Positions 43,808 to 52,740 are shown, counted from the stretch's first letter. The stretch: 64,000 nucleotides of DNA from Streptomyces sp. NBC_01717 (GCF_036248255.1 NZ_CP109178.1:1922001-1986000), one strand, 5' to 3'. The notes: generated by a model not told the origin, from the letters alone. Numbers and translations are program-made.

Positions 43808-44392
43808 ATGCATCTCGACCCCCTGGCGATCGTCACCGCCTTCGGGCTGATCTTCCTCGCGGAGCTCCCCGACAAGACCATGTTCGCGTCGCTGGCCATG
43901 GGCACACGCATGCGGCCGCTCTATGTCTGGTTCGGCACCTCGTCCGCGTTCCTCGTGCATGTCGCGATCGCCGTCGGCGCAGGCGGGCTGATCGGGCTCC
44001 TGCCCGACTGGATCGTCAAGCTCGTCTCGGCGGTCCTCTTCGCGTTCGGCGCGTTCATGCTGCTGCGCGGCGGGGGGGACGACGGCGACGAGGAGAGCGA
44101 AGTCAAGACCGTGACCGGCTTCTGGCCTGTCTACTCGACCGCGTTCATGGCGGTGTTCATCAGCGAATGGGGCGACCTCACCCAGATCACCACGGCCAAC
44201 CTGGCCGCCAGTAACGGCACGTGGTCCACGGCCATCGGATCCCTGGCCGCGCTGATGTCCGTCTCCGCGCTGGCGCTGCTCGCGGGACGCTTCATCGCGA
44301 AGCGGGTTCCGCTGGGCACGGTCCAGCGCATCGGCGGCCTGTGCATGCTGGGGCTGGCGATCTGGTCGGTGGTCGAGATCTTCGCGGCCTGA
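43808..44392 (+). CDS. UPF0016/GDT1 (TMEM165-type) cation transporter, probable Mn2+ exporter
   Basis: 194 residues with six membrane helices in two similar halves. Signature E-x-G-D-K/R-T/S motifs: AELPDKTMFAS in half 1 (E19, D22, K23, T24; Pro replaces Gly) and SEWGDLTQITTANLAA in half 2. The family moves Ca2+/Mn2+ out of the cytosol. A manganese riboswitch in the leader strongly supports Mn2+ export. Start ATG 43808; the ribosome site is weak and may be controlled by the leader fold. Followed by a strong bidirectional terminator. Confidence 0.9.
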   Translation: MHLDPLAIVTAFGLIFLAELPDKTMFASLAMGTRMRPLYVWFGTSSAFLVHVAIAVGAGGLIGLLPDWIVKLVSAVLFAFGAFMLLRGGGDDGDEESEVKTVTGFWPVYSTAFMAVFISEWGDLTQITTANLAASNGTWSTAIGSLAALMSVSALALLAGRFIAKRVPLGTVQRIGGLCMLGLAIWSVVEIFAA

Positions 44393-44415
44393 GCCGGTTC
44401 CGTAACGCAGCCAGA

Positions 44416-44456
44416 GCGAAGCCCGGCGGTCGCCCCGTGCGACCGCCGGGCTTCGC
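44416..44456. terminator. Perfect 18-bp bidirectional hairpin
   Basis: GCGAAGCCCGGCGGTCGC, loop CCCGT, exact complement, between the convergent Mn transporter and ogt genes. Confidence 0.88.
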
Positions 44457-44475
44457 CGTGTCCGGATCACAGCCC

Positions 44476-44994
44476 TCAGAAGAGCATCGGGATGTCGTCC
44501 CCCGTGCCGTTCTCGAAGGCCAGCAGCCGCTGCTTGCGGTCGAGACCGCCGCCGTATCCGGTGAGGCCGCCGGAGGCCCCGATGACCCGGTGGCACGGAA
44601 CGATGATCCCCACCGGGTTTTTGCCGTTGGCGAGGCCCACCGCGCGTGAGGCGCCCGGCTTGCCCAGCCGCTCGGCGAGTTCCCCGTACGAGCGTGTCTC
44701 CCCGTACGGGATCTGCCGGAGCTGCTCCCACACACTGCGCTGGAACGGCGTTCCGTCCAGGTGCAGTGGCAGATCGAACTCCCGCAGTTCGCCCGCGAAG
44801 TAGGCGTCCAGCTGGCGGATCGTCTCCACGAAGGGGCGTGGATCGGGGTCACCGAAGGTCTCCTCGGGCGGTCGGTGCCGCTGTTCGGTCATGAAGAGGC
44901 CCGAGAGGACGCCGTCGGTGGCGACGAGGGTGAGCGGGCCGTACGGGCTGTCGACGACCGTGTGCCGCCGGGTCGCGAGATGTGTCGCAGTCAT
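44476..44994 (-). CDS. ogt: Methylated-DNA-protein-cysteine methyltransferase
   Basis: 172 residues. The active-site motif is PCHRVIG with acceptor C134; also [24 protein letters not shown] (DNA-binding helix, Arg finger region) and [19 protein letters not shown]. It transfers O6-alkyl from guanine to its own Cys, a suicide repair. It follows ada-alkA by 12 nt, so it belongs to the adaptive-response unit. Confidence 0.94.
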   Translation of the reverse strand: MTATHLATRRHTVVDSPYGPLTLVATDGVLSGLFMTEQRHRPPEETFGDPDPRPFVETIRQLDAYFAGELREFDLPLHLDGTPFQRSVWEQLRQIPYGETRSYGELAERLGKPGASRAVGLANGKNPVGIIVPCHRVIGASGGLTGYGGGLDRKQRLLAFENGTGDDIPMLF

Positions 44995-45006
44995 GCGGGA
45001 ACTCCC

Positions 45007-46479
45007 TTATACAGGCAGGTGGTTGATGGGGTGGTCGTCGACCGTCCACAGATACTGGACCGCGTACGCCCGCCAGGGCCGCCAGGCCGCGGCGCGTGCG
45101 GTGAGCGCCGCGGGCGTGGACGGGAGGCCGAGTTCCTGCGCCGCCCGCCGGATGCCGAGGTCGGTGGGGAGAAAGGCGTCCGGGTCGCCGAGCGCCCGCA
45201 TGGCGATGACCTCGACGGTCCACGGGCCGAAGCCGGGCAGTGCGATCAGTTCGGCCCGGGCCTTCTCCCAGTCGCTGTCGGTGCCGAGCCGCAACGAGCC
45301 GTCGGCGAGCGCACCGACAAGTGTGGTGAGGGTGGTGCGGCGGCTGCGGGGCAGGGCGAGCTGCTCGGGGTCGAGGCATGCCAGCGCCTCGGGCGTCGGG
45401 AAGAGGTGGGTGAGGCCGCCCTCCGGGTCGTCGACAGGGATGCCGTGCGTGGTGACCAGACGGGCCGCGTGGGTGCGGGCGGCGGCCGTCGAGACCTGCT
45501 GGCCGAGCACCGCCCGTACGGCGAACTCGGCGCCGTCGACGGTACGCGGCACCCGCCGCCCCGGGGCCTTGTCGATCAGCGGCGCGAGCAGCGGATCGGC
45601 CCGCAGTTGGTCGTCGACGGCGACCGGGTCGGCGTCCAGGTCGAGCAACCACCGGCAGCGGCTGATGGCGCGGGTGAGGTCGCGCGGATCGGTGAGCAGG
45701 AGCCGGCACGCGATGTGGTCGGGGTGCGGAGTGAGGGCGACGATGCCGTGCCCGTACGGGAGGGTGAGCGTGCGGCGGTAGGCGCCGTCGCGCCACTCCT
45801 CGACGCCGGGTACCGCTGTCGCGGCCAGGTGGCCGAAGAGGTTGGACGGGTTGAGCGGGGCCCGGTACGGCAGCCTCAGCGCGATCACGCCCGGTGTCGC
45901 CGGCGACCTCACCGACCGGGCGGCGCGGGTGCGCAGCTCGCCGGGCGCGAGGGCGAAGACCTCACGGACGGTGTCGTTGAAGGTGCGGACGGACGAGAAC
46001 CCGGCCGCGAACGCCACGTCGGCCATGGGGAGTTCGGTCGTCTCGATGAGCAGCCGGGCGGTCTGGGCGCGCTGGGCGCGGGCCAGGGCCAACGGGCCGG
46101 CTCCCAGCTCGGCGAGGAGCTGGCGTTCGATCTGGCGGGCGGAGTAGCCGAGCCGGGCGGCCAACCCCGGCACGCCCTCGCGGTCGACGACCCCGTCCCC
46201 GATGAGGCGCATCGCGCGGGCGACCGAGTCGGCGCGGGCGTTCCACTCCGGGGAGCCGGGGCTGGTGTCGGGCCGGCACCGCTTGCAGGCGCGGAATCCG
46301 GCCTGCTGGCAGGCGGCGGCACTGGGGTAGAAGGTCATGTTCTCGACCTTGGGCGGCACGACGGGGCAGCTCGGACGGCAGTAGATCCGGGTGGTCAGGA
46401 CCGCCGTGAAGAACCAGCCGTCGAACCGGGCATCCTTGGACCGGACGGCCCGTACGCAGCGCTCGGTGTCGGTGTACAT
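45007..46479 (-). CDS. Ada (methyl-sensor/AraC) fused to AlkA-type DNA glycosylase
   Basis: 490 residues. N-terminal Ada zinc domain with C34 (acceptor), C38, C65, C68 (RIYCRPSC; RACKRC). AraC-like double HTH at about 90-180 (LPMADVAFAAGFSSVRTFNDTVREVF). Then AlkA: N-domain (about 190-290) and the helix-hairpin-helix glycosylase LPGFGPWTVEVIAMRALGDPDAFLPTD with catalytic Asp. It senses methyl phosphotriesters, activates transcription and removes N3/N7-alkylated bases. The start ATG overlaps a 15-bp palindrome, and no good Shine-Dalgarno is seen. Operon with ogt downstream. Confidence 0.93.
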   Translation of the reverse strand: MYTDTERCVRAVRSKDARFDGWFFTAVLTTRIYCRPSCPVVPPKVENMTFYPSAAACQQAGFRACKRCRPDTSPGSPEWNARADSVARAMRLIGDGVVDREGVPGLAARLGYSARQIERQLLAELGAGPLALARAQRAQTARLLIETTELPMADVAFAAGFSSVRTFNDTVREVFALAPGELRTRAARSVRSPATPGVIALRLPYRAPLNPSNLFGHLAATAVPGVEEWRDGAYRRTLTLPYGHGIVALTPHPDHIACRLLLTDPRDLTRAISRCRWLLDLDADPVAVDDQLRADPLLAPLIDKAPGRRVPRTVDGAEFAVRAVLGQQVSTAAARTHAARLVTTHGIPVDDPEGGLTHLFPTPEALACLDPEQLALPRSRRTTLTTLVGALADGSLRLGTDSDWEKARAELIALPGFGPWTVEVIAMRALGDPDAFLPTDLGIRRAAQELGLPSTPAALTARAAAWRPWRAYAVQYLWTVDDHPINHLPV

Positions 46480-46491
46480 GCTTCAAGCATG
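46477..46491. promoter_or_regulatory. 15-bp palindrome overlapping the ada-alkA start codon
   Basis: CATGCTT-C-AAGCATG, perfect 7-bp arms around one base. Its first three plus-strand bases are the complement of the ATG. Candidate operator for autoregulation. Confidence 0.5.
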
Positions 46492-46528
46492 GGTCACCGG
46501 AAGGGTGGGGGCTGGCGAGAATCCGACA

Positions 46529-47065
46529 TCAACCTTGCGCTGCCAGGACCTCTTCGAACTCCACGAACGCATGTGCGTCGAAGAGCACGAACCGCACCTC
46601 CTCGACCGGCGCGGCAGCCTCCGCCAACACGGTACGGACGGCGATGCGCGCTCCGTCGTCCATGGGCCAGCCGTAGATGCCGGTCGAGATGGCGGGAAAG
46701 GCCACGGTACGCGCGCCCAGTTCGGCGGCCACACGCAGCGATTCGCGGTAGCAGGAGGCCAGCAGCGCGGACCGGTCCTCGGCACTGCTCCAGACCGGTC
46801 CCACCGTGTGGACCACCCATCGGGCGTCGAGCCTGCCGGCGGTCGTGGCGACCGCCTGGCCGGTGGGCAGCCCCTTCCCGTACTGCGAGGCGCGCAGCGC
46901 CCGGCACGCGGCGAGGATCTCCGGACCGCCGTGGCGGTGGATCGCTCCGTCGACCCCGCCGCCGCCGAGCAGCGAGGAGTTCGCCGCGTTGACGACGACA
47001 TCGACGGACTGCTGGGTGATGTCACCGCGTACCAGAGTGACTCTGACGGTCGGAGGTGTGCTCAT
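46529..47065 (-). CDS. Macro-domain (ADP-ribose-binding) hydrolase
   Basis: 178 residues from ATG 47065 (an ATG-ATG pair at 47077/47074 is also possible). VRVTLVRGDITQQSVDVVVNAANSSLLGGGGVDGAIHRHGG contains the MacroD-type loop with the active Asn/Gly-rich segment and GGGVDGAIH; FPAISTGIYGWP binds the distal ribose/diphosphate. Family members hydrolyse O-acetyl-ADP-ribose and remove ADP-ribose from Asp/Glu. It lies 49 nt ahead of ada-alkA and in the same direction. A sirtuin that would make its O-acetyl-ADP-ribose substrate lies about 4 kb away. Confidence 0.92.
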   Translation of the reverse strand: MSTPPTVRVTLVRGDITQQSVDVVVNAANSSLLGGGGVDGAIHRHGGPEILAACRALRASQYGKGLPTGQAVATTAGRLDARWVVHTVGPVWSSAEDRSALLASCYRESLRVAAELGARTVAFPAISTGIYGWPMDDGARIAVRTVLAEAAAPVEEVRFVLFDAHAFVEFEEVLAAQG

Positions 47066-47102
47066 GCGGGCCATCATGCCGTCACCGGGCTGCTCCGGTG
47101 GG

Positions 47103-48518
47103 TCAGACCGCCCGGAGCCGTCGCCAGACCGCCTTCGCCGCATGGTGACCGGACATCCCGTGCACCCCGGGCCCGGGAGGAGTGGCCGAGGAGCACAGGA
47201 ACACCGCCGGGTGCGCCGTCGCGTACGGCACGCGGGCGAGCTTCGGCCGGATCACCGTCTGCAGTCCGGCGAACGCGCCGCAGGCGATGTCACCGCCGAC
47301 GTAATTGGCGTTGCGCGCGGCGAGTTGCGGCGGACCCGCGACGGCGCGGGCGAGCACCAGATCGCGGAAGCCGGGCGCGAACCGCTCCAGCTGCCGCTCG
47401 ACGACTTCGGTGGCGTCGCCCTCCCAGCCCGCCGGGACATGCCCGTACGCCCAAAAGACATGGCGGCCCGCCGGCGCTCGCGACGGGTCGAAGAGGCTGG
47501 GCTGCGCGGTGATCAGGAACGGCACGCTCGGGTCGCGGCCCGCCACCGCGGCGCGCAGCGCCCCGTCGATCTCACCGGCCGTGGGACCGACATGGACGGT
47601 GCCGGCCCGCCGTGCCTCCTTCGCGGTCCAGGGGACCGGGCCCGACAGGGCATAGTCGATCTTGAAACAGGAGGCGCCGTACCGGTAGCCGCGGTAGGCG
47701 TTGCCCAGTCCGGCGATCCGCGCGAGAGCGGTCGGCGAGGTGTCGAAGACATAGGCGCGCGCGGGCGGGAGTTCGTCGAGGCGCTTGACCTCCGTGCCGG
47801 TTCGGATCGCGCCACCCAGTTCGCGTACGTACGAGGCGAGGGCGTCCGAGATGGCCTGTGAGCCGCCGCGCGGCACCGGCCAGCCGTTCTCGTGCGCGGC
47901 GAGTGCGAACAGCAGGGCGATTCCGCCGGTGGCGATTCCGCTGGTGGGAGCTATGGCATGGGCGGCGAGCCCGGCGAACAGGCCGCGCGCCTTCGCGCCC
48001 CGGAACCGGCGGGAGAGCAGTGTGGCGGGCTGGATCGCGGCCAGTCCGAACCGCACCCAGTGGTACGGATCGCGCGGCAGCCCGTCCCACGGGGTCCGCA
48101 GGAAGTCCTCGGCGAGCGTGTCCCAGTGGCCGAGGTACGGGGCGAGCAGTCTGCGGTACGCCCCCGCGTCCTGCGGCCCCAGCGACATGGCGCTCTCCCC
48201 CACCGACCCGGTGAGGATCGCGGCGGAGCCGTCCGGGAAGGGGTGGGCGAGCGCCAGCTCGGGCTGGAGCCACTCCAGGCCGTGCCGGGCGAGCGGCATC
48301 GCGGCGAACGCGGGTGAGCCGATGCCCAGCGGGTGCACGGCGGAACACGGGTCGTGGCGGAAGCCGGGGAGGGTGAGTTCCTCGGTGCGGGCGCCGCCTC
48401 CGATGGTCTCAGCCGCCTCGAACACCTCCACCGAGAAGCCACGGCGGGCCAGTTCTGCGGCGGCGGTCAGTCCGTTGGGTCCCGCCCCCACGACGACGGC
48501 ATCGAGCATCGACGGCAC
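47103..48518 (-). CDS. FAD-dependent oxidoreductase (phytoene-desaturase/amine-oxidase-like)
   Basis: 471 residues; GTG with AAAGGAG seven bases ahead. [46 protein letters not shown] is the FAD-binding start of the NAD(P)/FAD oxidoreductase (CrtI-like) superfamily; the C-terminus [29 protein letters not shown] closes the FAD site. Substrate unknown. It reads toward the macro-domain gene with 37 nt between, so may be in the same transcript, but no functional link is visible. Confidence 0.87.
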   Translation of the reverse strand: MPSMLDAVVVGAGPNGLTAAAELARRGFSVEVFEAAETIGGGARTEELTLPGFRHDPCSAVHPLGIGSPAFAAMPLARHGLEWLQPELALAHPFPDGSAAILTGSVGESAMSLGPQDAGAYRRLLAPYLGHWDTLAEDFLRTPWDGLPRDPYHWVRFGLAAIQPATLLSRRFRGAKARGLFAGLAAHAIAPTSGIATGGIALLFALAAHENGWPVPRGGSQAISDALASYVRELGGAIRTGTEVKRLDELPPARAYVFDTSPTALARIAGLGNAYRGYRYGASCFKIDYALSGPVPWTAKEARRAGTVHVGPTAGEIDGALRAAVAGRDPSVPFLITAQPSLFDPSRAPAGRHVFWAYGHVPAGWEGDATEVVERQLERFAPGFRDLVLARAVAGPPQLAARNANYVGGDIACGAFAGLQTVIRPKLARVPYATAHPAVFLCSSATPPGPGVHGMSGHHAAKAVWRRLRAV

Positions 48519-48605
48519 CTGCGGACTCCTTTGTCAGCCGACGGCCATGAGACTGAAGGATATTCCGCCGCACCGACAGCCGGGCCGCGGGTAACGTCCC
48601 TGCCG

Positions 48606-49418
48606 ATGAACAGGGATTCGGTGCCAGTATCACTCATCGGCGACATGGCGGCGCGACTGGCCGAACTGCCAGGTGTCCGGGCCGTCGTCCTCGGCGGCAG
48701 CCGCGCCCGTGGCACACACCGCCCGGACTCCGACTGGGACCTCGGCGTCTACTACCGGGGCGCTCCCGACCTGGCCGCACTGACCGCACTGGCGTGCGAG
48801 GTGCAGGGCTCCCCGGTGGAGGTGGCGGGGCCGGGCGGCTGGGGACCGTGGGTCAACGGCGGTGCCTGGCTACGGGTCGACGGGACACCGGTGGATTGGA
48901 TCCTCCGCGACCTGGACCGGGTCGAGCAGGTCTGGTCCGACTGCTGTGAGGGCCGCTTCGAGGTGGGCGTCCAGCCCGGTCACCCACTGGGGTTCTGGTC
49001 CCCCTGTTATCCGGGCGAGGTGGCGCTCGGCCGCGTACTGGCCGATCCTTCCGGTGAACTGACGGGGCTTCAACAGGAGACCCGCAGCTACCCGGAGCCG
49101 CTGCGAAAGGCACTCGCCGACGCCGCCTGGGAGGCGGACTTCTCGGTGGCCGCAGCACGGAAATCGGCCTCCTCCGGTGACACCCTGCATGTCGCACTGT
49201 GCCTGTCGAGGGCGTTCGGCATCCTCGCCCAGTCCCTCCACGCCCATCACCGCACCTGGTGTCTGAACGAGAAGGGCGCGCTGGCGGCGGCCGCGCTGCT
49301 GCCGCAGACTCCGGCGGACTTCGCCGAGCGGGTGGGCGTGGCGCTGCGGGGGCTGGACGTGGCGGCGGTGGAGACGGCGGCGGCCGTGGTGCGCGATGTG
49401 CGGGCAGTGCTCCGGTGA
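48606..49418 (+). CDS. Nucleotidyltransferase-fold protein
   Basis: 270 residues. VVLGGSRARGTHRPDSDWDLGVYY is the polymerase-beta-type nucleotidyltransferase motif (GS-x-DxD) of the MNT/aminoglycoside-nucleotidyltransferase kind. The C-terminal half is helical with LSRAFGILAQSLHAHHRTWCLNEKGALAAAALLPQTPADFAERV in outline, like the four-helix accessory domain of AadA/LinB-type enzymes. Substrate unknown; it may be a house-keeping rather than a resistance enzyme. A TAACGT box lies eight bases before the ATG. Confidence 0.83.
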   Translation: MNRDSVPVSLIGDMAARLAELPGVRAVVLGGSRARGTHRPDSDWDLGVYYRGAPDLAALTALACEVQGSPVEVAGPGGWGPWVNGGAWLRVDGTPVDWILRDLDRVEQVWSDCCEGRFEVGVQPGHPLGFWSPCYPGEVALGRVLADPSGELTGLQQETRSYPEPLRKALADAAWEADFSVAAARKSASSGDTLHVALCLSRAFGILAQSLHAHHRTWCLNEKGALAAAALLPQTPADFAERVGVALRGLDVAAVETAAAVVRDVRAVLR

Positions 49419-49442
49419 CCGGGTCCGGCTTAGGATCCGGTC

Positions 49443-49868
49443 ATGATCGCCGAACTTCAGTGCGTGGTGCTCGACTGCCCCGATCCCGTACGTCTCGCCG
49501 AGTTCTACCGGTCGGTGGTGGGCGGCCGGGTCAATGAGCCGGACCGGCGGTGGGGGCTCGACGAGAACTGGGCGACGCTGCACACCGACACCGGTCTCGT
49601 CCTGGCGTTCCAGCGGGCGGCGGATCATCGGCCGCCGCAGTGGCCGGACCCGGCGCGGCCCCAGCAGTTCCATCTGGACTTCGGTGTGCCGGACCTGGAC
49701 GCGGCGCAGGCGGAGGTCGTCGCGGCCGGAGCTTCCGTGCTCGACGACGGGAGCACGGACGGTGCCGGGGAGGCCGACCCGGAGCGGGCCCAGCGGCCGT
49801 GGCGGATCTATGCCGATCCGGCTGGGCATCCGTTCTGCCTGGTCCTGCACCGGGCGGAGCAGCCGTAG
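49443..49868 (+). CDS. VOC-superfamily (glyoxalase-like) protein
   Basis: 141 residues. Two beta-alpha-beta-beta-beta units: AELQCVVLDCPDPVRLAEFYRSVVGG and FHLDFGVPDLDAAQAEVVAAGASVLDD, ending WRIYADPAGHPFCLVL. This is the glyoxalase-like domain form common in Streptomyces; a metal triad can be suggested but the substrate is unknown. TAGGAT lies six bases before the ATG and there is no Shine-Dalgarno (leaderless). Confidence 0.85.
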   Translation: MIAELQCVVLDCPDPVRLAEFYRSVVGGRVNEPDRRWGLDENWATLHTDTGLVLAFQRAADHRPPQWPDPARPQQFHLDFGVPDLDAAQAEVVAAGASVLDDGSTDGAGEADPERAQRPWRIYADPAGHPFCLVLHRAEQP

Positions 49869-49937
49869 CCCGGTCTTCGCGGCAGACGGCCCGGCTCGTC
49901 GCGGACGGCCGGCCGACGCGAGTCCCGTGCGGCCAGG

Positions 49938-50765
49938 TCATCCTCCGGCGCGCAGTGCCTCCAGGATCCGCTCGGCCGTCGCCTCGTCACGGGCGGCCGT
50001 GAAGGGCAGGGCGTTGCCGCCGGTGATACGGAACGGAGCGCCCGAGAGCGTGGCCTGGGCGCCGCCCGCCTCGGTGACCAGGAGCAGGCCCGCCGCGTGG
50101 TCCCAGGCGTACTCCCAGTTGAAGGCGACCGCGTCCTGGTCGCCGCGGGCGACGGCCAGGTATTCGAGGCCCGCCGAGCCGCACGGGCGCGCGTTGATGC
50201 CTTCGGTGCGCAGGCCGAGCAGGGCACGCTTCTGGGCATCCGAGGTGTAGTCCGGGTGCGACATGGCCACCTCGAGCACGGCGCCCGGCACGGGCGATCC
50301 GGAACGTACGGGGACGCCGTTCAGCGTGGCGCCCCGGCCACGGACCGCGACCGCCATCTCGTCCAGGGCCGCGGCGTACGTCCACGAGGCGAGGAGTTCG
50401 CCGTGGTGGGCAAGGGCGACGAGCGTGCAGAAGCCTGGCTCGCCGCGGACGAACTGGCGGGTGCCGTCGACCGGGTCGACGATCCAGACCGGTGCCTCGC
50501 CGCCCAGGGCGTCGTACACCTTCGGATCGGCGTGGACCGACTCCTCACCGACGACCACCGAGCCGGGCAGGAGCCGGGTCAGGGACGCGGTGAGGTGTTC
50601 CTCGGCAAGGCGGTCGGCGGTGGTGACGAGGTCGTGCGGACCGCTCTTCTCGACGATCTCGTGTGCGGCGAGCTGCCGGTAGCGCGGCATGATCTCGGCG
50701 GCGGCCGCTGCGCGGACCGCCTCCTCGACCTCGGTCAGGTCCCCGGCAAGGAAGTCATCGATCAT
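49938..50765 (-). CDS. Inositol-monophosphatase-family phosphatase
   Basis: 275 residues. Mg-dependent motifs: VGEES, VWIVDPVDGTRQFV (D-P-x-D-G-T), and EYAWDHAAGLLLVTEAGG. The superfamily includes inositol-1-phosphatase, histidinol-phosphatase and PAP phosphatase; the sequence does not decide among them. Lone gene; a TTAGCT box six bases before the ATG suggests a leaderless mRNA. Confidence 0.86.
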   Translation of the reverse strand: MIDDFLAGDLTEVEEAVRAAAAAEIMPRYRQLAAHEIVEKSGPHDLVTTADRLAEEHLTASLTRLLPGSVVVGEESVHADPKVYDALGGEAPVWIVDPVDGTRQFVRGEPGFCTLVALAHHGELLASWTYAAALDEMAVAVRGRGATLNGVPVRSGSPVPGAVLEVAMSHPDYTSDAQKRALLGLRTEGINARPCGSAGLEYLAVARGDQDAVAFNWEYAWDHAAGLLLVTEAGGAQATLSGAPFRITGGNALPFTAARDEATAERILEALRAGG

Positions 50766-50828
50766 GACCCCAGCTAAGCACGGTCCACCGGGTCCCTGAC
50801 GACCTGGTCATGACGTGAAGATGGCCGG

Positions 50829-52670
50829 TCAGCGGCCTACGGCGTACCCCTGCATGCCACGGGGGTTCGCAGCGGCGGAGAGCACCCCGGTCTCCGGGTC
50901 GCGGGCGACGGCGCACATCCGGCCCTCGGACCACGGATCGCCGACCGTGACGTCATGGCCGCGGCGGCGCAGCTCCTCGACGACCTCCGGGTCCATGCGC
51001 TCCTCGACCGTGACGCTGCCGGGCCGCATGCCGCGCGGGAAGAACGAGCCGGGGAAGCTGTCGTTGTGCCAGTTCGGTGCGTCGATGGCACCCTGCAGGT
51101 CGAGCCCGCCCCGGACCTCGGCGCGCAGCGCGACGGCGAGGAAGAAGTGGACCTGCCACTGGTCCTGCTGGTCGCCGCCGGGCGTGCCGAACGCCATCAC
51201 CGGGACGCCGTCGCGCAGGGCGAGGGACGGGGTGAGGGTGGTGCGGGGGCGGCGGCCGGGGGTGAGGGAGTTCGGCAGGCCCTCGTCGAGCCAGGCCATC
51301 TGGAGGCGGGTGCCGAGCGGGAAGCCCAGCTCCGGCACCACCGGGTTGGACTGGAGCCAGCCACCGCTGGGGGTGGCGGAGACCATGTTGCCCCAGCGGT
51401 CGACGATGTCGACGTGGCAGGTGTCGCCACGGGTCGCGCCGTCCTCGGCGACGGTCGGCTCTCCGGCAGCGGCGCCGTCCTTCGCGACGGTCGGCTCACC
51501 GACACCCGCCGCAGGGATGCCCATGGCGTCGAACCCGCCCTCGCCGGAAGCGACGGCGTGCGCGTGGTCGCTGAGGACGGGGGTGCGGCCGCCGGGGCTG
51601 CCGGGGCGCAGCTCGCGCGACGCCTCGTCGGTGATCAGTGCGCGCCGCTCGGCGTTGTACGGCTCGGAGAGCAGCACGTCGAGGGGCACGTCGGCGGCGT
51701 CGCCGTACCAGGCCTCACGGTCGGCCATGGCGAGCTTGCAGCCCTCGATGAGCAGGTGTACGTACTCCGCGGAGCCGTACTGCGGGAGCTCGGCGGGGAG
51801 CAGGGCGAGCTGCTGGAGGAAGGCGGGGCCCTGACTCCAGCCGCCGGCCTTGGCGAGCGTCCAGCCGTTCCAGTCGTACGTGGCGGGCGCCTCGTACGAC
51901 GCGGACCAGCCGGCCAGGTCGGCGGCGGTCAGGGTGCCGGTGTGGCGGCTGCCGCTGGTGTCCATGGTGGGGCGGGCGGCCTGGCGGACCAGGGCTTCGG
52001 CGATGAAGCCGTCGCTCCAGATCTTCCGTGCGGCGTCGATCTGGGCGATGCGGTCGTCGCCGCCGGTCTTCTCGGCCTCGGCGATCAGGCGGCGCCAGGT
52101 CGCGGCGAGGGCGGTATTGCGGAACAGCTCGCCCGGCTTCGGGGACTTTCCGCCGGGGAGGTAGACGTCGGCGGAGGAGTGCCACTCGGTCTCGAAGAGT
52201 TCGCGGACGGTCTCGACGGTCTGGCCGATCCGCTCGACGGGTGCGTGGCCGTCCTCCGCGTAGCCGATCGCGTAGCGCAGCACCTCGGCGACGGACTTGG
52301 TGCCGTGGTCGCGCAGCAGCAGCATCCAGGCGTCGAAGGCCCCGGGGACCGCGGCGGCGAGGGGTCCGGTGCCGGGGACGAGGTCCAGGCCGAGGGAGCG
52401 GTAGTGGGCGACGGTGGCGCCGGCGGGGGCCGGGCCCTGGCCGCAGAGGACCTGCACGTCGCCGTCGCTCGGGGCCAGGATCATCGGCACCTCACCGGCC
52501 GGGCCGTTGAGGTGCGGTTCGACGACGTGCAGGACGAATCCGGCGGCGACGGCGGCGTCGTAGGCGTTGCCGCCTTCCTCCAGGACGGCCATCGCGGACT
52601 GCGAGGCGAGCCAGTGGGTGGAGGACACCATGCCGAAGGTGCCCTGAAGGGTCGGCCGGGTGGTGAACAC
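50829..52670 (-). CDS. Gamma-glutamyltransferase/hydrolase (unsecreted)
   Basis: 613 residues from a GTG with AGGAG nine bases ahead. The Ntn-hydrolase pattern is clear: GNAYDAAVAAGFVLHVVEPHLNGPAGE at the N-side, catalytic Thr at T417 (GDTCHVDIVDRWGNMVSATPSGG), and FGTPGGDQQDQWQVHFF. It should self-cleave before T417. Enzymes cut gamma-glutamyl bonds of glutathione, mycothiol-related or other gamma-glutamyl compounds; Pro/Ala-rich LNGPAGE differs from classic GGT (usually LGIGGGGF-like), so it may be a hydrolase rather than transferase. No signal peptide, so intracellular. It follows the peptide importer by 70 bp. Confidence 0.88.
   Translation of the reverse strand: MFTTRPTLQGTFGMVSSTHWLASQSAMAVLEEGGNAYDAAVAAGFVLHVVEPHLNGPAGEVPMILAPSDGDVQVLCGQGPAPAGATVAHYRSLGLDLVPGTGPLAAAVPGAFDAWMLLLRDHGTKSVAEVLRYAIGYAEDGHAPVERIGQTVETVRELFETEWHSSADVYLPGGKSPKPGELFRNTALAATWRRLIAEAEKTGGDDRIAQIDAARKIWSDGFIAEALVRQAARPTMDTSGSRHTGTLTAADLAGWSASYEAPATYDWNGWTLAKAGGWSQGPAFLQQLALLPAELPQYGSAEYVHLLIEGCKLAMADREAWYGDAADVPLDVLLSEPYNAERRALITDEASRELRPGSPGGRTPVLSDHAHAVASGEGGFDAMGIPAAGVGEPTVAKDGAAAGEPTVAEDGATRGDTCHVDIVDRWGNMVSATPSGGWLQSNPVVPELGFPLGTRLQMAWLDEGLPNSLTPGRRPRTTLTPSLALRDGVPVMAFGTPGGDQQDQWQVHFFLAVALRAEVRGGLDLQGAIDAPNWHNDSFPGSFFPRGMRPGSVTVEERMDPEVVEELRRRGHDVTVGDPWSEGRMCAVARDPETGVLSAAANPRGMQGYAVGR
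51436..51501. repeat. Near-identical 30-bp direct repeats in the GGT linker
   Basis: Two 30-bp units (51436-51465, 51472-51501) with three mismatches, 36 bp period, encode GEPTVA(K/E)DGA twice, ending five residues before the catalytic Thr. Confidence 0.85.
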
Positions 52671-52686
52671 GGATGTGGCTCCTAGC

Positions 52687-52709
52687 TGCGACGTACTGTG
52701 CGACGTACT
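52687..52709 (-). promoter_or_regulatory. 11-bp direct repeats upstream of GGT
   Basis: TGCGACGTACT at 52687-52697 and again at 52699-52709, one base between, just outside the ribosome-binding site of the GGT gene (AGGAG near 52680). Candidate operator or an activator site for a second promoter between the importer and GGT. Confidence 0.5.
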
Positions 52710-52740
52710 TGCGTGTGGTTCGGATCGTATGTACGGGAGG

